DNA of 64,000 nucleotides from Agromyces albus (GCF_004134825.1 NZ_SDPN01000002.1:1-64000); one strand, 5' to 3'; numbered from the stretch's first letter, positions 50,874 to 59,026 are shown. Made by a program: numbers and translations. The notes: generated by a model not told the origin, from the letters alone.

Positions 50874-51689
50874 CTACGCCCAAGCTCCAACCACACCCGC
50901 CTCGGTGAGCACCGTACGCACGTCGCGCGCCGGCCGGCCGAGCACCTCACTCACGCCGGTGGCAGTGGCCTCGTTACGACCGTCGAGCACTTCGCGGCAC
51001 AGCTCGGTGAGCATCGTCGCGACTTCGGGTCCCTCCGCGGCGGCGACGGCGGCATGGAACTCGTCGAACGTCACCGGCAGGTACACGACCTCTCGCCCGT
51101 TGATCTCGGAGAGCATGGTGGCCACTTCCGCGAACGTCAGCGACTGGGGCCCGGTCACCTCGTAGAGGCGACCCTCGTGGCCTTCGCCGGTGAGCGCCTC
51201 GACCGCGACCGCAGCGATGTCGTCGACGTCGATGAACGGCTCGCGCACATCGCCGGCCGGAAGCGCCAGGACTCCGCTCAATGCCGCGTCACGAAGCATC
51301 CCCTCGGTGAAGTTCTGCGTGAACCAGCTGGCGCGCACGACGGTGGCGGGGATGCCGGAGGCGAGCAGGATGTCCTCGCAGCGACGCGCGCCATCTTCGC
51401 CGCGCCCGGAGAGCAACACGATGCGACGTACGCCGGCGTTGCGAGCGACCTCGATGAGACGGGTGATGGCGGCATCCGATCCGGGGACTGCGAGATCAGG
51501 GACGTAGGCCGCATACAGGCGCTCGACGCCGTGCAGTGCCTGCGGCCAGCCCTCGGGGTGCTCCCAGTCGAAGGCCGGGCTCGTGCCGCGGGCCAGGCGG
51601 CGCACGGTGAGGCCGCGCTCATCGAGCAGGTCGGCGATGCGACGTCCGGTCTTTCCGGTGGAGCCGATGACGGCGATAGTGGAACTCAT
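50874..51689 (-). CDS. NmrA-like NAD(P)H-binding protein
   Basis: 271 residues. MSSTIAVIGSTGKTGRRIAD is the NADP-binding start; then HGVERLYAAYVPDLAVPGSD, RRIVLLSGRGEDGARRCEDI, VVRASWFTQNFTEGMLRDAA and EPFIDVDDIAAVAVEALTGE follow, as in QorB/ergot-alkaloid-type NmrA reductases. ATG 51689 has AAAGGA 9 bases upstream. It is divergent from an AraC-type regulator, which probably controls it. The protein is distinct from the other NmrA-like gene at 46922, with only general family similarity. Confidence 0.92.
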   Translation of the reverse strand: MSSTIAVIGSTGKTGRRIADLLDERGLTVRRLARGTSPAFDWEHPEGWPQALHGVERLYAAYVPDLAVPGSDAAITRLIEVARNAGVRRIVLLSGRGEDGARRCEDILLASGIPATVVRASWFTQNFTEGMLRDAALSGVLALPAGDVREPFIDVDDIAAVAVEALTGEGHEGRLYEVTGPQSLTFAEVATMLSEINGREVVYLPVTFDEFHAAVAAAEGPEVATMLTELCREVLDGRNEATATGVSEVLGRPARDVRTVLTEAGVVGAWA

Positions 51690-51783
51690 GATGAGGTGTC
51701 CTTTCGGTTCGTATGCGTCCACTTTCGCGGCACTCGATCGGACGAACAATCGCCGTGAGTACGCGTCTTATTGCTGATCGTCC

Positions 51784-51796
51784 AGTCCCCGGGACT
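51784..51796. promoter_or_regulatory. Palindrome AGTCCC-C-GGGACT upstream of the AraC gene
   Basis: Perfect 6-bp arms, 31 bp before the AraC-type gene, in the region divergent to the NmrA-like gene. A possible regulator site. Confidence 0.35.
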
Positions 51797-51826
51797 TCTG
51801 GAAGACCTGCATGCCACTGTGGACGC

Positions 51827-52828
51827 ATGGTCAATCCGCGCACAGCCGGCGCTGGCCCCGCCGCCGGCGAACAACTCGGCGATGGTCTCCACCTCCTGCG
51901 GTTCACCGGTGCGCTCTACTGCCGCGCCGAGCTCTCCGCTCCGTGGGGCGTGGAGGTTCCGCGCCTCGACGGGTACATGACGCTTCCGGTGGTCTTGGCC
52001 GGAAGGTGCGTGCTCGAGATCGGCGACGATCGGCACATTCTCGAGGCCGGCAGTGCGGCCCTCATCACGCGCGGCGCCCCGCACCGGCTGCTGAGTACTG
52101 CGGATGCCGCGGCAACGCCGCTCTTCGACATTCCCGTCGAGCAGCTCAGCGACACGTACGAGCACATACGTTTCGGTGGCGGCGGTGAGCGCGCTCAGGT
52201 CGCCTACGCGGCGATGCGGGTCGATGCCCCGCTCACGGCTCGCCTGATCGCCGAGCTTCCCGATGTCATTCGCGTCGACGCTTGGGCTGACGGCGAGGCG
52301 GGTGTCTTCCAGGCGGTGCTGCGCCTGCTCGCACGGGAGGCCGAGGCCATCGAACCCGGCGGCGAGGCCGTCATGACTCGGCTGGCCGATGTGCTGGTCA
52401 TCCAGGTGCTCCGCTGGTGGCTGCGCAACGCCGACCTCGCGGCGACCGGATGGCTCGCAGCCCTTCGTGACCCACAGGTCGGCCGCGCGCTCGGCCGCAT
52501 GCACGCTCGTCCCGAAGCCGACTGGACCTTGGTCGAGCTCGCCAGGCAGGCCAACATGTCACGGTCGGCGTTTGCGGAGCGGTTCATGACGCTCGTCGGC
52601 GAGCCGCCGATGCGGTACCTCGCCGGATGGAGGCTCGAGCAGGCCCGCTCCGAGCTGCTCCGCACCACCGACGCGATCGCGTCGATCTCGAGCCGGGTCG
52701 GCTACACCTCGGAGGCGGCCTTCAGTCGAGCCTTCAAGCGTCACTACGGAACAACCCCCGGCGCGGTGCGTCGGTCGGCTCCCGCACCGCAGCCCCTGGC
52801 GCCGGTGCGCGCCGGCATCCCGGGGTAG
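51827..52828 (+). CDS. AraC-family regulator with cupin_6 sensor
   Basis: 333 residues. The N-terminal AraC-binding cupin (LHLLRFTGALYCRAELSAPW, GRCVLEIGDDRHILEAGSAA) is followed by a two-helix-turn-helix DNA-binding domain from about residue 220 (WTLVELARQANMSRSAFAER, FMTLVGEPPMRYLAGWRLEQ, ARVGYTSEAAFSRAFK-like region). ATG 51827 is the start; a longer frame from 51713 would extend into the intergenic region. The divergent NmrA-like reductase is the likely target, a very common arrangement. Confidence 0.92.
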   Translation: MVNPRTAGAGPAAGEQLGDGLHLLRFTGALYCRAELSAPWGVEVPRLDGYMTLPVVLAGRCVLEIGDDRHILEAGSAALITRGAPHRLLSTADAAATPLFDIPVEQLSDTYEHIRFGGGGERAQVAYAAMRVDAPLTARLIAELPDVIRVDAWADGEAGVFQAVLRLLAREAEAIEPGGEAVMTRLADVLVIQVLRWWLRNADLAATGWLAALRDPQVGRALGRMHARPEADWTLVELARQANMSRSAFAERFMTLVGEPPMRYLAGWRLEQARSELLRTTDAIASISSRVGYTSEAAFSRAFKRHYGTTPGAVRRSAPAPQPLAPVRAGIPG

Positions 52829-52885
52829 GCGCCTCCGCGGTGCTGGATCGCTCGCCGTCGTAACGTGGGCGAGCGGCATCCGGCC

Positions 52886-53338
52886 TCAGATCGGCAGCGG
52901 GCGGTCGTCGACGATCGCCTTCATGACCAGGGTCGACTCGACGCGGCGAACGCCCGGCAGCGCAGAGAGGCGTTCGTCCCAGAGCCGTTGATATGCAGGA
53001 AGGTCGGGCACCGCGACACGCAGCAGGTAGTCGGGGTCGCCGAAGAGTCGCAGCGCCTGGATCACCTCGGGGATCTCGGCCACCGCGGCGTCGAAGGCGG
53101 GGATGGTCGCGCGGTTCGCCTGCTCCATCGTGACGAACACCAGGGCTCCGAAACCGAGCCCGACCACCTCGGGGTCGATGACGGCCCGGTACCCGGTGAT
53201 GGCTCCGGATGCCTCGAGCGCGTGGAGCCGACGATGGGTCGGCGACATGCTCAGCTGCACGCGCGCGGCGAGGTCGGTGAGGCTGAGCCGACCGTCTTGC
53301 TGCAGTTCCGCAAGGATTTTCCGATCAGTGGCGTCCAT
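52886..53338 (-). CDS. Lrp/AsnC-family regulator
   Basis: 150 residues: MDATDRKILAELQQDGRLSL, TDLAARVQLSMSPTHRRLHA, LEASGAITGYRAVIDPEVVG, followed by the RAM ligand-binding domain (FGALVFVTMEQANRATIPAF, ALRLFGDPDYLLRVAVPDLP). ATG 53338 gives the canonical N-terminus; ATG 53350 is the alternative. It is divergent from a LysE exporter across about 110 bp. Lrp-type genes beside LysE genes usually activate amino-acid export when the amino acid accumulates. Confidence 0.94.
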   Translation of the reverse strand: MDATDRKILAELQQDGRLSLTDLAARVQLSMSPTHRRLHALEASGAITGYRAVIDPEVVGLGFGALVFVTMEQANRATIPAFDAAVAEIPEVIQALRLFGDPDYLLRVAVPDLPAYQRLWDERLSALPGVRRVESTLVMKAIVDDRPLPI

Positions 53339-53447
53339 GGAGTGAATCATTCCACGAGAGAGGCCTGTGGTGGGCAAACTTGGAAGCCTATTCTGCCCGT
53401 TCTTGCCTAAGTTCGTCGTATCGAACGAGGGCCGGAGGTGGGGCAGG

Positions 53448-54095
53448 ATGAACACGGAGTTGCTGCTCGCATGCTGGGGCATGATGACGCTCATGGTGTT
53501 GGTTCCCGGCCCTGATTGGGCGTACATCATCGACGCGGGCACTCGGGATCGCACCATCGCGCCGGCGCTCGCGGGGATCCTCGTCGGATATCTCGTGGCG
53601 GTGACGGCGGTTTCGGTCGGCGTCGGTGCCGCAGTGGCGGCCCTGCCGTGGGTGCTCGTCGGGTTGACGTTCGCGGCGGCGGCGTACCTGTCGTTCCTCG
53701 GCATCCGCGTGCTCAGGCAGCCGCCCGCCCTCGTGGCAGGTGATGCGGCATCCGGTTCCGACGTGGGATCCACCCCTCGGCCGTGGCTGCGACTCGCCCA
53801 GGGCGCCGGCGTCAGCGGACTGAACCCGAAAGGGCTCCTGGTGCTGGTCGTGTTGCTGCCGCAGTTCACGGATGCCGCGAGCTCCTGGCCGATTCCGTTG
53901 CAGCTCGCCGTGCTGGGCCTCATCTTCGTCGGGAGTTGCGCGCTCGTCTACTCCGTCGTGGGCATGAGTGCGCGGGCAGTGCTCCGATTCCGGCCGTCGG
54001 CAATGCGCATCATCTCGCGCATCTCGGGTGGCGCGATGATCGTGCTCGCGGTCGCCCTCGTCGGCGAACAGGTCTCGCACTTCGTCAGTGCGTGA
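53448..54095 (+). CDS. LysE/RhtB-family exporter
   Basis: 215 residues, six helices. The family motif is near the start: LACWGMMTLMVLVPGPDWAY, then GILVGYLVAVTAVSVGVGAA, FLGIRVLRQPPA, GAGVSGLNPKGLLVLVVLLP, QFTDAASSWPIPLQLAVLGL. It exports amino acids or homoserine-lactone-like compounds by proton exchange; the substrate is open. ATG 53448 follows CGGAGG. The Lrp protein encoded divergently is the probable regulator. Confidence 0.93.
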   Translation: MNTELLLACWGMMTLMVLVPGPDWAYIIDAGTRDRTIAPALAGILVGYLVAVTAVSVGVGAAVAALPWVLVGLTFAAAAYLSFLGIRVLRQPPALVAGDAASGSDVGSTPRPWLRLAQGAGVSGLNPKGLLVLVVLLPQFTDAASSWPIPLQLAVLGLIFVGSCALVYSVVGMSARAVLRFRPSAMRIISRISGGAMIVLAVALVGEQVSHFVSA

Positions 54096-54187
54096 CGAGG
54101 TCTCCCACGCTCTCGCCGTGCGCAAGCCCTTGTACGACCGCGCGGGTTGTTCGAGGATCGTGACGCCGAGCGAAAGGACTGCGACTC

Positions 54188-54664
54188 ATGAAGATCAGCG
54201 ACAACGGACCCGAGCCGAATGCGTTCGACATCGAGAGGGCGACGAAGGAGAACGCCAACTATCGCACGGTCGCGTGGACCGGCAAGTACCTGCAGGTGAC
54301 GCTCATGTCGATCCCGGCGGGGGAGTCGATCGGTCTGGAGGTGCATCCCGAGACCGACCAGTTCCTGCGCCTCGACGCCGGCCGAGGGCGAGCGAAGATG
54401 GGCCCGTCGAAAGACGAGTTGACCTTCCAGCAGGATGTCTCCGACGGCTGGAGTGTCCAGGTGCCGGCCGGTACGTGGCACGACGTCGAGAACATCGGCG
54501 ATGAGCCGATGCGCCTCTACGCCGTGTACGCGCCGGTGCATCACGCCCCAGGCCTGGTGCAGAAGACGGCGGATGAGGCGCAGCGAGACGAGGAGTCGGG
54601 CGCCGACGAGCCGCCGTCGTGGAGCGTCGAGCCCGAGGGCGGCCAGCCCGACGAGCACGCCTGA
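54188..54664 (+). CDS. Cupin-domain protein
   Basis: 158 residues with a single cupin_2 barrel: YRTVAWTGKYLQVTLMSIPA, GESIGLEVHPETDQFLRLDA, GWSVQVPAGTWHDVENIGDE, PMRLYAVYAPVHHAPGLVQK. The metal ligands are present in HPETDQF and in the later WHDVEN. It belongs to the small cupins often annotated as mannose-6-phosphate-isomerase-like; the reaction is unknown. The acidic tail (about 120-158) is disordered. AAAGGA precedes the ATG. Confidence 0.9.
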   Translation: MKISDNGPEPNAFDIERATKENANYRTVAWTGKYLQVTLMSIPAGESIGLEVHPETDQFLRLDAGRGRAKMGPSKDELTFQQDVSDGWSVQVPAGTWHDVENIGDEPMRLYAVYAPVHHAPGLVQKTADEAQRDEESGADEPPSWSVEPEGGQPDEHA

Positions 54665-54918
54665 GCAGGTCGACCCGTACTGCTGGCGACTCGACACTCG
54701 CGCCGCGCGCTGGGCGACGTCGCGCACGGTGCTCCTCGGCGACGCCGCCGCCGGAACAGATGCGCGCCGTCGTGCCCGTGGCATCCGTCTCGCCCTACTC
54801 CTGAAAGCAAGGACACCCATGAATCGGGCGCCTTCTCCGCGTCGAAGCCGGGCACCCGTGAAAGGGGGGTGGGGGCGAGCAAACAGGCGGAGCAAACTTT
54901 GCCGGGGAAGGGAACCTC
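54665..54918. other. Intergenic stretch without a gene
   Basis: 254 bp. No conserved frame is seen. It contains the degenerate hairpin at 54797-54834 and, near 54902, a GGGGAAGGG ribosome binding site for the following gene. Confidence 0.5.
54797..54834 (+). terminator. Degenerate relative of the 22639-22698 hairpin
   Basis: ACTCCTGAAAGCAAGGACACC (54797-54817) matches the left arm of the perfect hairpin at 19 of 21 positions. A weak stem AAGGACACCC/GGGCGCCTT is possible. It may be a worn copy of the same terminator element. Confidence 0.45.
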
Positions 54919-55353
54919 ATGGCCGAGCTCACAATTGCAGGTGCTTTCACGGTCACTATCGGCCACGGCGACGGCCCGGAGGTGATCGCGTTCATCTCCG
55001 CCTGCAGGCCCGACGGATCGGCGGCGCAGTTCGATCCACAGTCCGACGAACTCCAGATTTTCACCGGCCTGACGGCTATGTTCGGCACATCTGCGTTCCC
55101 GTGCGAAGTCACGGACGTGCAAAGCTCGTACTCGCCGCCGCCAGGCTTCGTGGGCGTCACACTGCAGCTCACGTGGATGGAAGAACTCGGCCGCCTCAAT
55201 ACCTTGGGCGTCGCGGCGCTCGGGGTGATCATCGACGCCCACGGGGATCGCGGTCAAGGTGTCCTCACGTTCGCGGCCGCCGGCACGCCCCAAACCTGGT
55301 GGTCGCAGAGTCAGCAGGAGCCGCCGATGCGGATGCGTAGCGTAGGCGCGTGA
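54919..55353 (+). CDS. Hypothetical protein, 144 residues
   Basis: The product is not recognised. It reads MAELTIAGAFTVTIGHGDGP, VIAFISACRPDGSAAQFDPQ, SYSPPPGFVGVTLQLTWMEE, LGVIIDAHGDRGQGVLTFAA, suggesting a beta-sandwich. A good GAAGGGA site precedes the ATG. Its codon use (CCA, AAT, TCG mix) is slightly less GC-biased than its neighbours. It may be a horizontally acquired or lineage-specific gene. Confidence 0.6.
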   Translation: MAELTIAGAFTVTIGHGDGPEVIAFISACRPDGSAAQFDPQSDELQIFTGLTAMFGTSAFPCEVTDVQSSYSPPPGFVGVTLQLTWMEELGRLNTLGVAALGVIIDAHGDRGQGVLTFAAAGTPQTWWSQSQQEPPMRMRSVGA

Positions 55354-55500
55354 AGCGGGGACGTCGAGGGCGGTGAGCTCGCCGCTCTTCCCGCGTTCAA
55401 TTCCAAGAGTCGCGTGTTCCTGATGCGGCGAGTCAGCGTGCGCTGCGCGGCCCACCCCGATCGGGGTGAGAATGGAAGGCGACGCGCGAAGGGGCACAGC

Positions 55501-55983
55501 ATGAGTGAGCTGACGACAGATTCGACGACGGATGCGCCGGGGCCGACGCCGGCACCAGGTGCCTCGCGCTCACCGCACGGCCCCGGCCATCACGCCCTCG
55601 GTTGTCCCGAGTGCTTCGAGGAGCTGCAGCGCAACCGCGACTGGTGGAAGGCGCGTCCCGAGGGGTCGCGACTCGTGGGGCTCGTCGTCGCGCGCGACGA
55701 CATGCCGTCGGTCGTCGAGCAGCGGAATGACCTGGCTGCCTTCGGCGTGGCGATCCTCGATTTCAAGCACCCGGCGGCAGAGGCGCCCGAGACCTGGGAG
55801 CAGCGGCTCGGCCGGTTGTTCGACACGCTGCGGGCCGGTGACGTGCTCGTGGTCGCGAACGAGCGCGCGCTCGGCCGCGATCGCGACGAGGTCACGCGCA
55901 CGATCCGAACCCTGCGGCGGCACAATCTCGTCGTGAAGGTGCTGAACCACGGTGCGCCGCACCTCGAGGATGCAAGCGGCTGA
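55501..55983 (+). CDS. Serine-recombinase-like (resolvase-fold) protein without the catalytic serine
   Basis: 160 residues. A disordered N-terminus and a CPECFEELQRNRDWWK segment lead into a resolvase-like fold: LVGLVVARDDMPSVVEQRND, then WEQRLGRLFDTLRAGDVLVV, ANERALGRDRDEVTRTIRTL, RRHNLVVKVLN. The second half matches the LRxGDxLVVxxxDRLGR block of serine recombinases, but the YxRVS catalytic segment reads VARDD with no serine. No DNA-binding domain follows. It probably is a domesticated non-catalytic protein. ATG 55501 follows GAAGGGG. Confidence 0.72.
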   Translation: MSELTTDSTTDAPGPTPAPGASRSPHGPGHHALGCPECFEELQRNRDWWKARPEGSRLVGLVVARDDMPSVVEQRNDLAAFGVAILDFKHPAAEAPETWEQRLGRLFDTLRAGDVLVVANERALGRDRDEVTRTIRTLRRHNLVVKVLNHGAPHLEDASG

Positions 55984-56000
55984 GTCGAGCACTGAGCATC

Positions 56001-56894
56001 ATGGAGCGCTTGAGCGGAGCACGGATGTCGCGAGCAGAGGTTCGATCGTTGCGTGTCGCACGCCCCGACGGTGCCGTGATCGCAGCCGAGGCGATCGGGT
56101 CGGCGGAGCATCCGTTCGTCTTGCTCGTCGCCGGAGGCGAGTCCTCGATGGACTGGTGGCGGCCCGAGTTCTGCGACCTCATCGCGGATCGCGGGCTGTG
56201 CGTGGTGCGCTACGACCAGCGCGGCATGGGCGAGACGACGCTCGGGCCGCCCGGCACGCGGCTCGACGGGCTGTCGGTCTCCGTCGACGACGCGATCGCG
56301 GTGCTCGACGCCGCCGGTGCGAGCGATGCGAACTGGGTGGGCTTCTCGGCGGGCGGATGGGTCGCCCAGCTCGCCGCGCTCGACCACCCCGAGCGGGTTC
56401 GCGCACTCACCCTGGTGTCGACCAGCCCGACGATGTTCGAGGCAGATCCCGACCTGCCCGGTGCGGTCGCCCGCATGCAGGAGGTGTGGGCGAACCCGAT
56501 GCCCCAGCCCGACTGGAGCGACCCGAACGCCGTGATCGAGTACCACGTCGACGTCGACCGCGACTACGCGGGCGACGAGTTCGATGAGGTGCACGATCGC
56601 GCGATCTGGACCGACACGGTTCGCCGGTCTCCCGGCATGCACCGCGACGAGGGCGGTCCGGATGTCATGGAGGACGCCCCGCGCTGGCGTGAGCGGCTCG
56701 GTGAGATCCGGGTGCCGACGACAGTGGTGCACGGCACGGCCGACCCCGTCTTCCCGATCGGGAACGGGGAGGCTCTCGCGCGCGACATCCCCGGGGCTCG
56801 GTTCGTGCCGTTACCCGGCGGTGGGCACGAGCTGCCCCCGGCGGCGTGGGGCGCGGTCGTGGAGGCGGTGGCGGCCACGCGGGCATCGGCATGA
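56001..56894 (+). CDS. Alpha/beta hydrolase
   Basis: 297 residues. VLLVAGGESSMDWWRPEFCD supplies the oxyanion-region loop, YDQRGMGETTLGPPG the strand-4 turn, NWVGFSAGGWVAQLAA the nucleophile elbow with serine, VVHGTADPVFPIGN the acid, and LPGGGHELPPAAW the catalytic histidine. It is similar to the DhaA/RdmC-like esterase family; the substrate is unknown. An internal ATG 56025 (MSRAEV) is an alternative start. It lies 17 bp after the resolvase-like gene and may be cotranscribed. Confidence 0.92.
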   Translation: MERLSGARMSRAEVRSLRVARPDGAVIAAEAIGSAEHPFVLLVAGGESSMDWWRPEFCDLIADRGLCVVRYDQRGMGETTLGPPGTRLDGLSVSVDDAIAVLDAAGASDANWVGFSAGGWVAQLAALDHPERVRALTLVSTSPTMFEADPDLPGAVARMQEVWANPMPQPDWSDPNAVIEYHVDVDRDYAGDEFDEVHDRAIWTDTVRRSPGMHRDEGGPDVMEDAPRWRERLGEIRVPTTVVHGTADPVFPIGNGEALARDIPGARFVPLPGGGHELPPAAWGAVVEAVAATRASA

Positions 56895-56937
56895 CGGGCC
56901 CGCGGTACGTCGCAGCACCCGCGTGATCTGCGCCCGC

Positions 56938-57393
56938 CTATCGCGCGTCGATCGCCGTCAGCGCGAAGACGGGATGACGATCAGCCTCGGCGGAGAAGGT
57001 CTCGGTCGGGTCGTCAGCACCCGCGGTGAAGTAGGGCAGCACGATCGGGGCGACGGCGACGTACCGCTTCAGCACCGGGCCGGCCTCGGCGGGTGTTGCC
57101 TCTCGTGCGGTGAACCGCCGCGTCGTCCGTCCTCGCGAGAGCGTGAGGTCGCCGGCGGCACGCAGATTGTGCACCCAGGCGACGGTGCCGTACGGCGAGA
57201 CGAGCCAGACCGCCCCGCTGTGCTCGATCGGAGTGACCGGTATCGAGCGTGGTTCGCCGCTCTTGCGGCCGCGCACGGTGAGCACGACGGTGCGCGGCAC
57301 CAGACCGGCCCGGGCGAGCGCACGCATCACGGCGTGCGCCGCTTTCATGGCGCGGTTCGGTTGATACTTCTTCGGTGCGTGCTGCTCGCTCAT
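56938..57393 (-). CDS. F420-type nitroreductase/DUF385 family protein
   Basis: 151 residues of the deazaflavin (F420)-dependent nitroreductase family: VVLTVRGRKSGEPRSIPVTP, SGAVWLVSPYGTVAWVHNLR, RTTRRFTAREATPAEAGPVL. The family binds F420H2 in actinobacteria; some members use other cofactors. ATG 57393 with GAAGGA upstream is preferred over the extension to 57414. It is convergent with the alpha/beta hydrolase gene and divergent from the RibD-like gene. Confidence 0.9.
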   Translation of the reverse strand: MSEQHAPKKYQPNRAMKAAHAVMRALARAGLVPRTVVLTVRGRKSGEPRSIPVTPIEHSGAVWLVSPYGTVAWVHNLRAAGDLTLSRGRTTRRFTAREATPAEAGPVLKRYVAVAPIVLPYFTAGADDPTETFSAEADRHPVFALTAIDAR

Positions 57394-57589
57394 CGTGTCC
57401 TTCGTCCGGCGCATGGCTCGCCGACAGCCTCGCGCCTGAGCGGGTCGAGGTGCAAGGGTTGCGCCGCGGATGCCTCGCTACGACGCCGGCGAGTTACCAC
57501 GATCAGGGTGTCGCGGGGTACGGCCGCATGGCAGGTCGACCGGCGTGCGGACCGTGACATCCGGCGTTCAACGGAGCATGCTGGGGCGC

Positions 57590-58129
57590 ATGGGCAAGGT
57601 GACGATCTCATTCGAAATGACGCTCGACGGGGTGTTCGACCAGATGGAGCACTGGTTCAACGTCGAGGATCCGGAGCTGGTGCGCCACTCCGACGAGCTG
57701 GTCTTCGGGGCCGACGCGGTGTTGCTCGGCCGGGAGAGCTACGAGTTCTTCCGCGAGTACTGGCCCGCGCAGACCGATGACCGCGGCTTCGCCGCGCACT
57801 ACAACGCGCTCCCGAAGTACGTCGCGTCGACGACGCTCTCTGGTCCGCTCGACTGGAACGCGACCCTCATCGAGGGCGACGTGGCCGAGGCGGTGAGGCG
57901 CCTGCGCGACCAGTACGAATCGATCATCTCGCACGGCTACGGCGGGTTGGCCGCCGAGCTCGTCGACGCCGGGCTGGTCGACGAGATCCATGCCGGCATC
58001 CATCCGTTCCTGGTGGGCAACGCCCAGGACCGGTTGCGCACGCCGCACCCGGTCGGCCTGCGACTGCTCGACGTGCAGGCCTACGAGTCGGGCATCATCG
58101 CCGCGAGGTACGCGCCGTCGTCATCCTGA
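57590..58129 (+). CDS. RibD C-terminal/dihydrofolate reductase-like protein
   Basis: 179 residues: MGKVTISFEMTLDGVFDQME, AVLLGRESYEFFREYWPAQT, YVASTTLSGPLDWNATLIEG, SHGYGGLAAELVDAGLVDEI, HPFLVGNAQDRL. It is the third RibD_C protein of the window, here without a sigma factor partner. The ATG at 57590 is chosen; ATG 57578 adds four residues. Its stop lies 20 bp before the antitoxin remnant. Confidence 0.9.
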   Translation: MGKVTISFEMTLDGVFDQMEHWFNVEDPELVRHSDELVFGADAVLLGRESYEFFREYWPAQTDDRGFAAHYNALPKYVASTTLSGPLDWNATLIEGDVAEAVRRLRDQYESIISHGYGGLAAELVDAGLVDEIHAGIHPFLVGNAQDRLRTPHPVGLRLLDVQAYESGIIAARYAPSSS

Positions 58130-58149
58130 CGCGGCCGCTGACAGTAGAC

Positions 58150-58311
58150 GTGCGCGACGAGAACGAGGACCGGGAGTTCTGGGCGCGGGTGCACCGCGAG
58201 AACGCGCAGCTCTCGACTGCCGAACGTCAGGTGTACGTCGATGGCGGCACGCTTGGTGATGATCTCGACGACGCGGGCGACGATGCACTGAGCGAGCGCG
58301 CCGAGTGGTGA
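58150..58311 (+). CDS. Antitoxin-like small acidic protein (MazE-type position)
   Basis: 53 residues if translated from GTG 58150 (a CTG at 58138 would add TVD). It is strongly acidic: VRDENEDREFWARVHRENAQ, VYVDGGTLGDDLDDAGDDAL, SERAEW. Its TGA overlaps the GTG of a MazF/PemK-like frame (GTGA), the usual layout of an antitoxin followed by its toxin. The family is not certain; the role is inferred from position. Confidence 0.55.
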   Translation: MRDENEDREFWARVHRENAQLSTAERQVYVDGGTLGDDLDDAGDDALSERAEW

Positions 58312-58388
58312 ATCGAGGCGAGATCTTCCTCGCCGATCTCGGCGACGCGATCGGCCACGAGCAGGCACTGAGCTGCCCTGTTGCGTCG
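58308..58388 (+). pseudogene. Truncated MazF/PemK-type toxin gene
   Basis: The frame begins VNRGEIFLADLGDAIGHEQA, which is the conserved MazF/PemK N-terminus (RGEIWLxDLGxPxGxEQ). After about 25 codons the expected RRPALVVS strand is replaced by unrelated sequence and the frame runs into the end of the opposing TetR gene. A complete toxin needs about 110 residues, so the RNase is not made. The breakpoint lies near 58370-58390. Confidence 0.7.
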
Positions 58389-58431
58389 ACTGCTCGCGTA
58401 GGTGCCGGGCTGTGCACACGCCGACGCGGGC

Positions 58432-58983
58432 TCAGGGAGTCGCCGCGAGCGCGCGCACAGCTCGCTCGATGGCCGGACGCACATCGAGCTCGGGGTCGAT
58501 GGTGAGCCGGTGCAGCATCAGTCCGTCGCTGAGTGCCATGAGGGTGCGCGCCGCGGGCCCTGGGTCGGGGATGCCTGCCTCGGTGACGAGCCGGTCGGTC
58601 CACTGTTCGAACTCGCGGCGCTGGCGGTGGAGCGGCGCGAGGAGTTCAGGGTCGGCGGCGAGTTCGAGGAAGAGCGCGTAGCGCGCCCGGGTGCGCGCCG
58701 CGAACAGGCCGGTCTGCACGAGCAGCACCGCGCAGAGTCCTTCGGAGATCGTCTCGGGAGTGGGTCGCTCGAGCAGCGATGGAGCGAAATCGGCGCGCTC
58801 CTGCTCGGCCATCCAGTCGATGATGCCGGCCAGCAGTGCTCGTCGGGTGCGGAACCAGTTCGAGGTCGACCCGGCGGGCAGCCCGGCCCGTTCGTCGACG
58901 CGCGCGTGGCTGAGTGCCCGCACGCCGTCGGTGCCGAGCAGCTCGACCGCCGCCTCGAGTGCCCGCTCCCTCGTCGCAGCCAT
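58432..58983 (-). CDS. TetR-family repressor
   Basis: 183 residues: TRERALEAAVELLGTDGVRA, LSHARVDERAGLPAGSTSNW, FRTRRALLAGIIDWMAEQER, with the helix-turn-helix at about 25-45, then the all-helical ligand-binding half. ATG 58983 is chosen because AAAGG lies about 6 bases before it. Its own promoter region carries the palindrome TACTAT-N4-ATAGTA, repeated before the epoxide hydrolase-like gene upstream, so it most likely represses both. Confidence 0.93.
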   Translation of the reverse strand: MAATRERALEAAVELLGTDGVRALSHARVDERAGLPAGSTSNWFRTRRALLAGIIDWMAEQERADFAPSLLERPTPETISEGLCAVLLVQTGLFAARTRARYALFLELAADPELLAPLHRQRREFEQWTDRLVTEAGIPDPGPAARTLMALSDGLMLHRLTIDPELDVRPAIERAVRALAATP

Positions 58984-59004
58984 GGACACCTTTCATGCGC
59001 GTTT

Positions 59005-59020
59005 TACTATGACCATAGTA
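59005..59020. promoter_or_regulatory. TetR operator 1, TACTAT-GACC-ATAGTA
   Basis: 16-bp dyad with 7-bp arms (TACTATG-AC-CATAGTA), 21 bp before the TetR start and just behind the hydrolase stop. Identical arms to operator 2. Confidence 0.75.
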
Positions 59021-59026
59021 CTCCGC

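Noticed and set aside
55501-55983. Active site-specific recombinase of a mobile element
   Set aside because: The catalytic serine and the DNA-binding domain are missing, and no inverted repeats or other mobility genes flank it.
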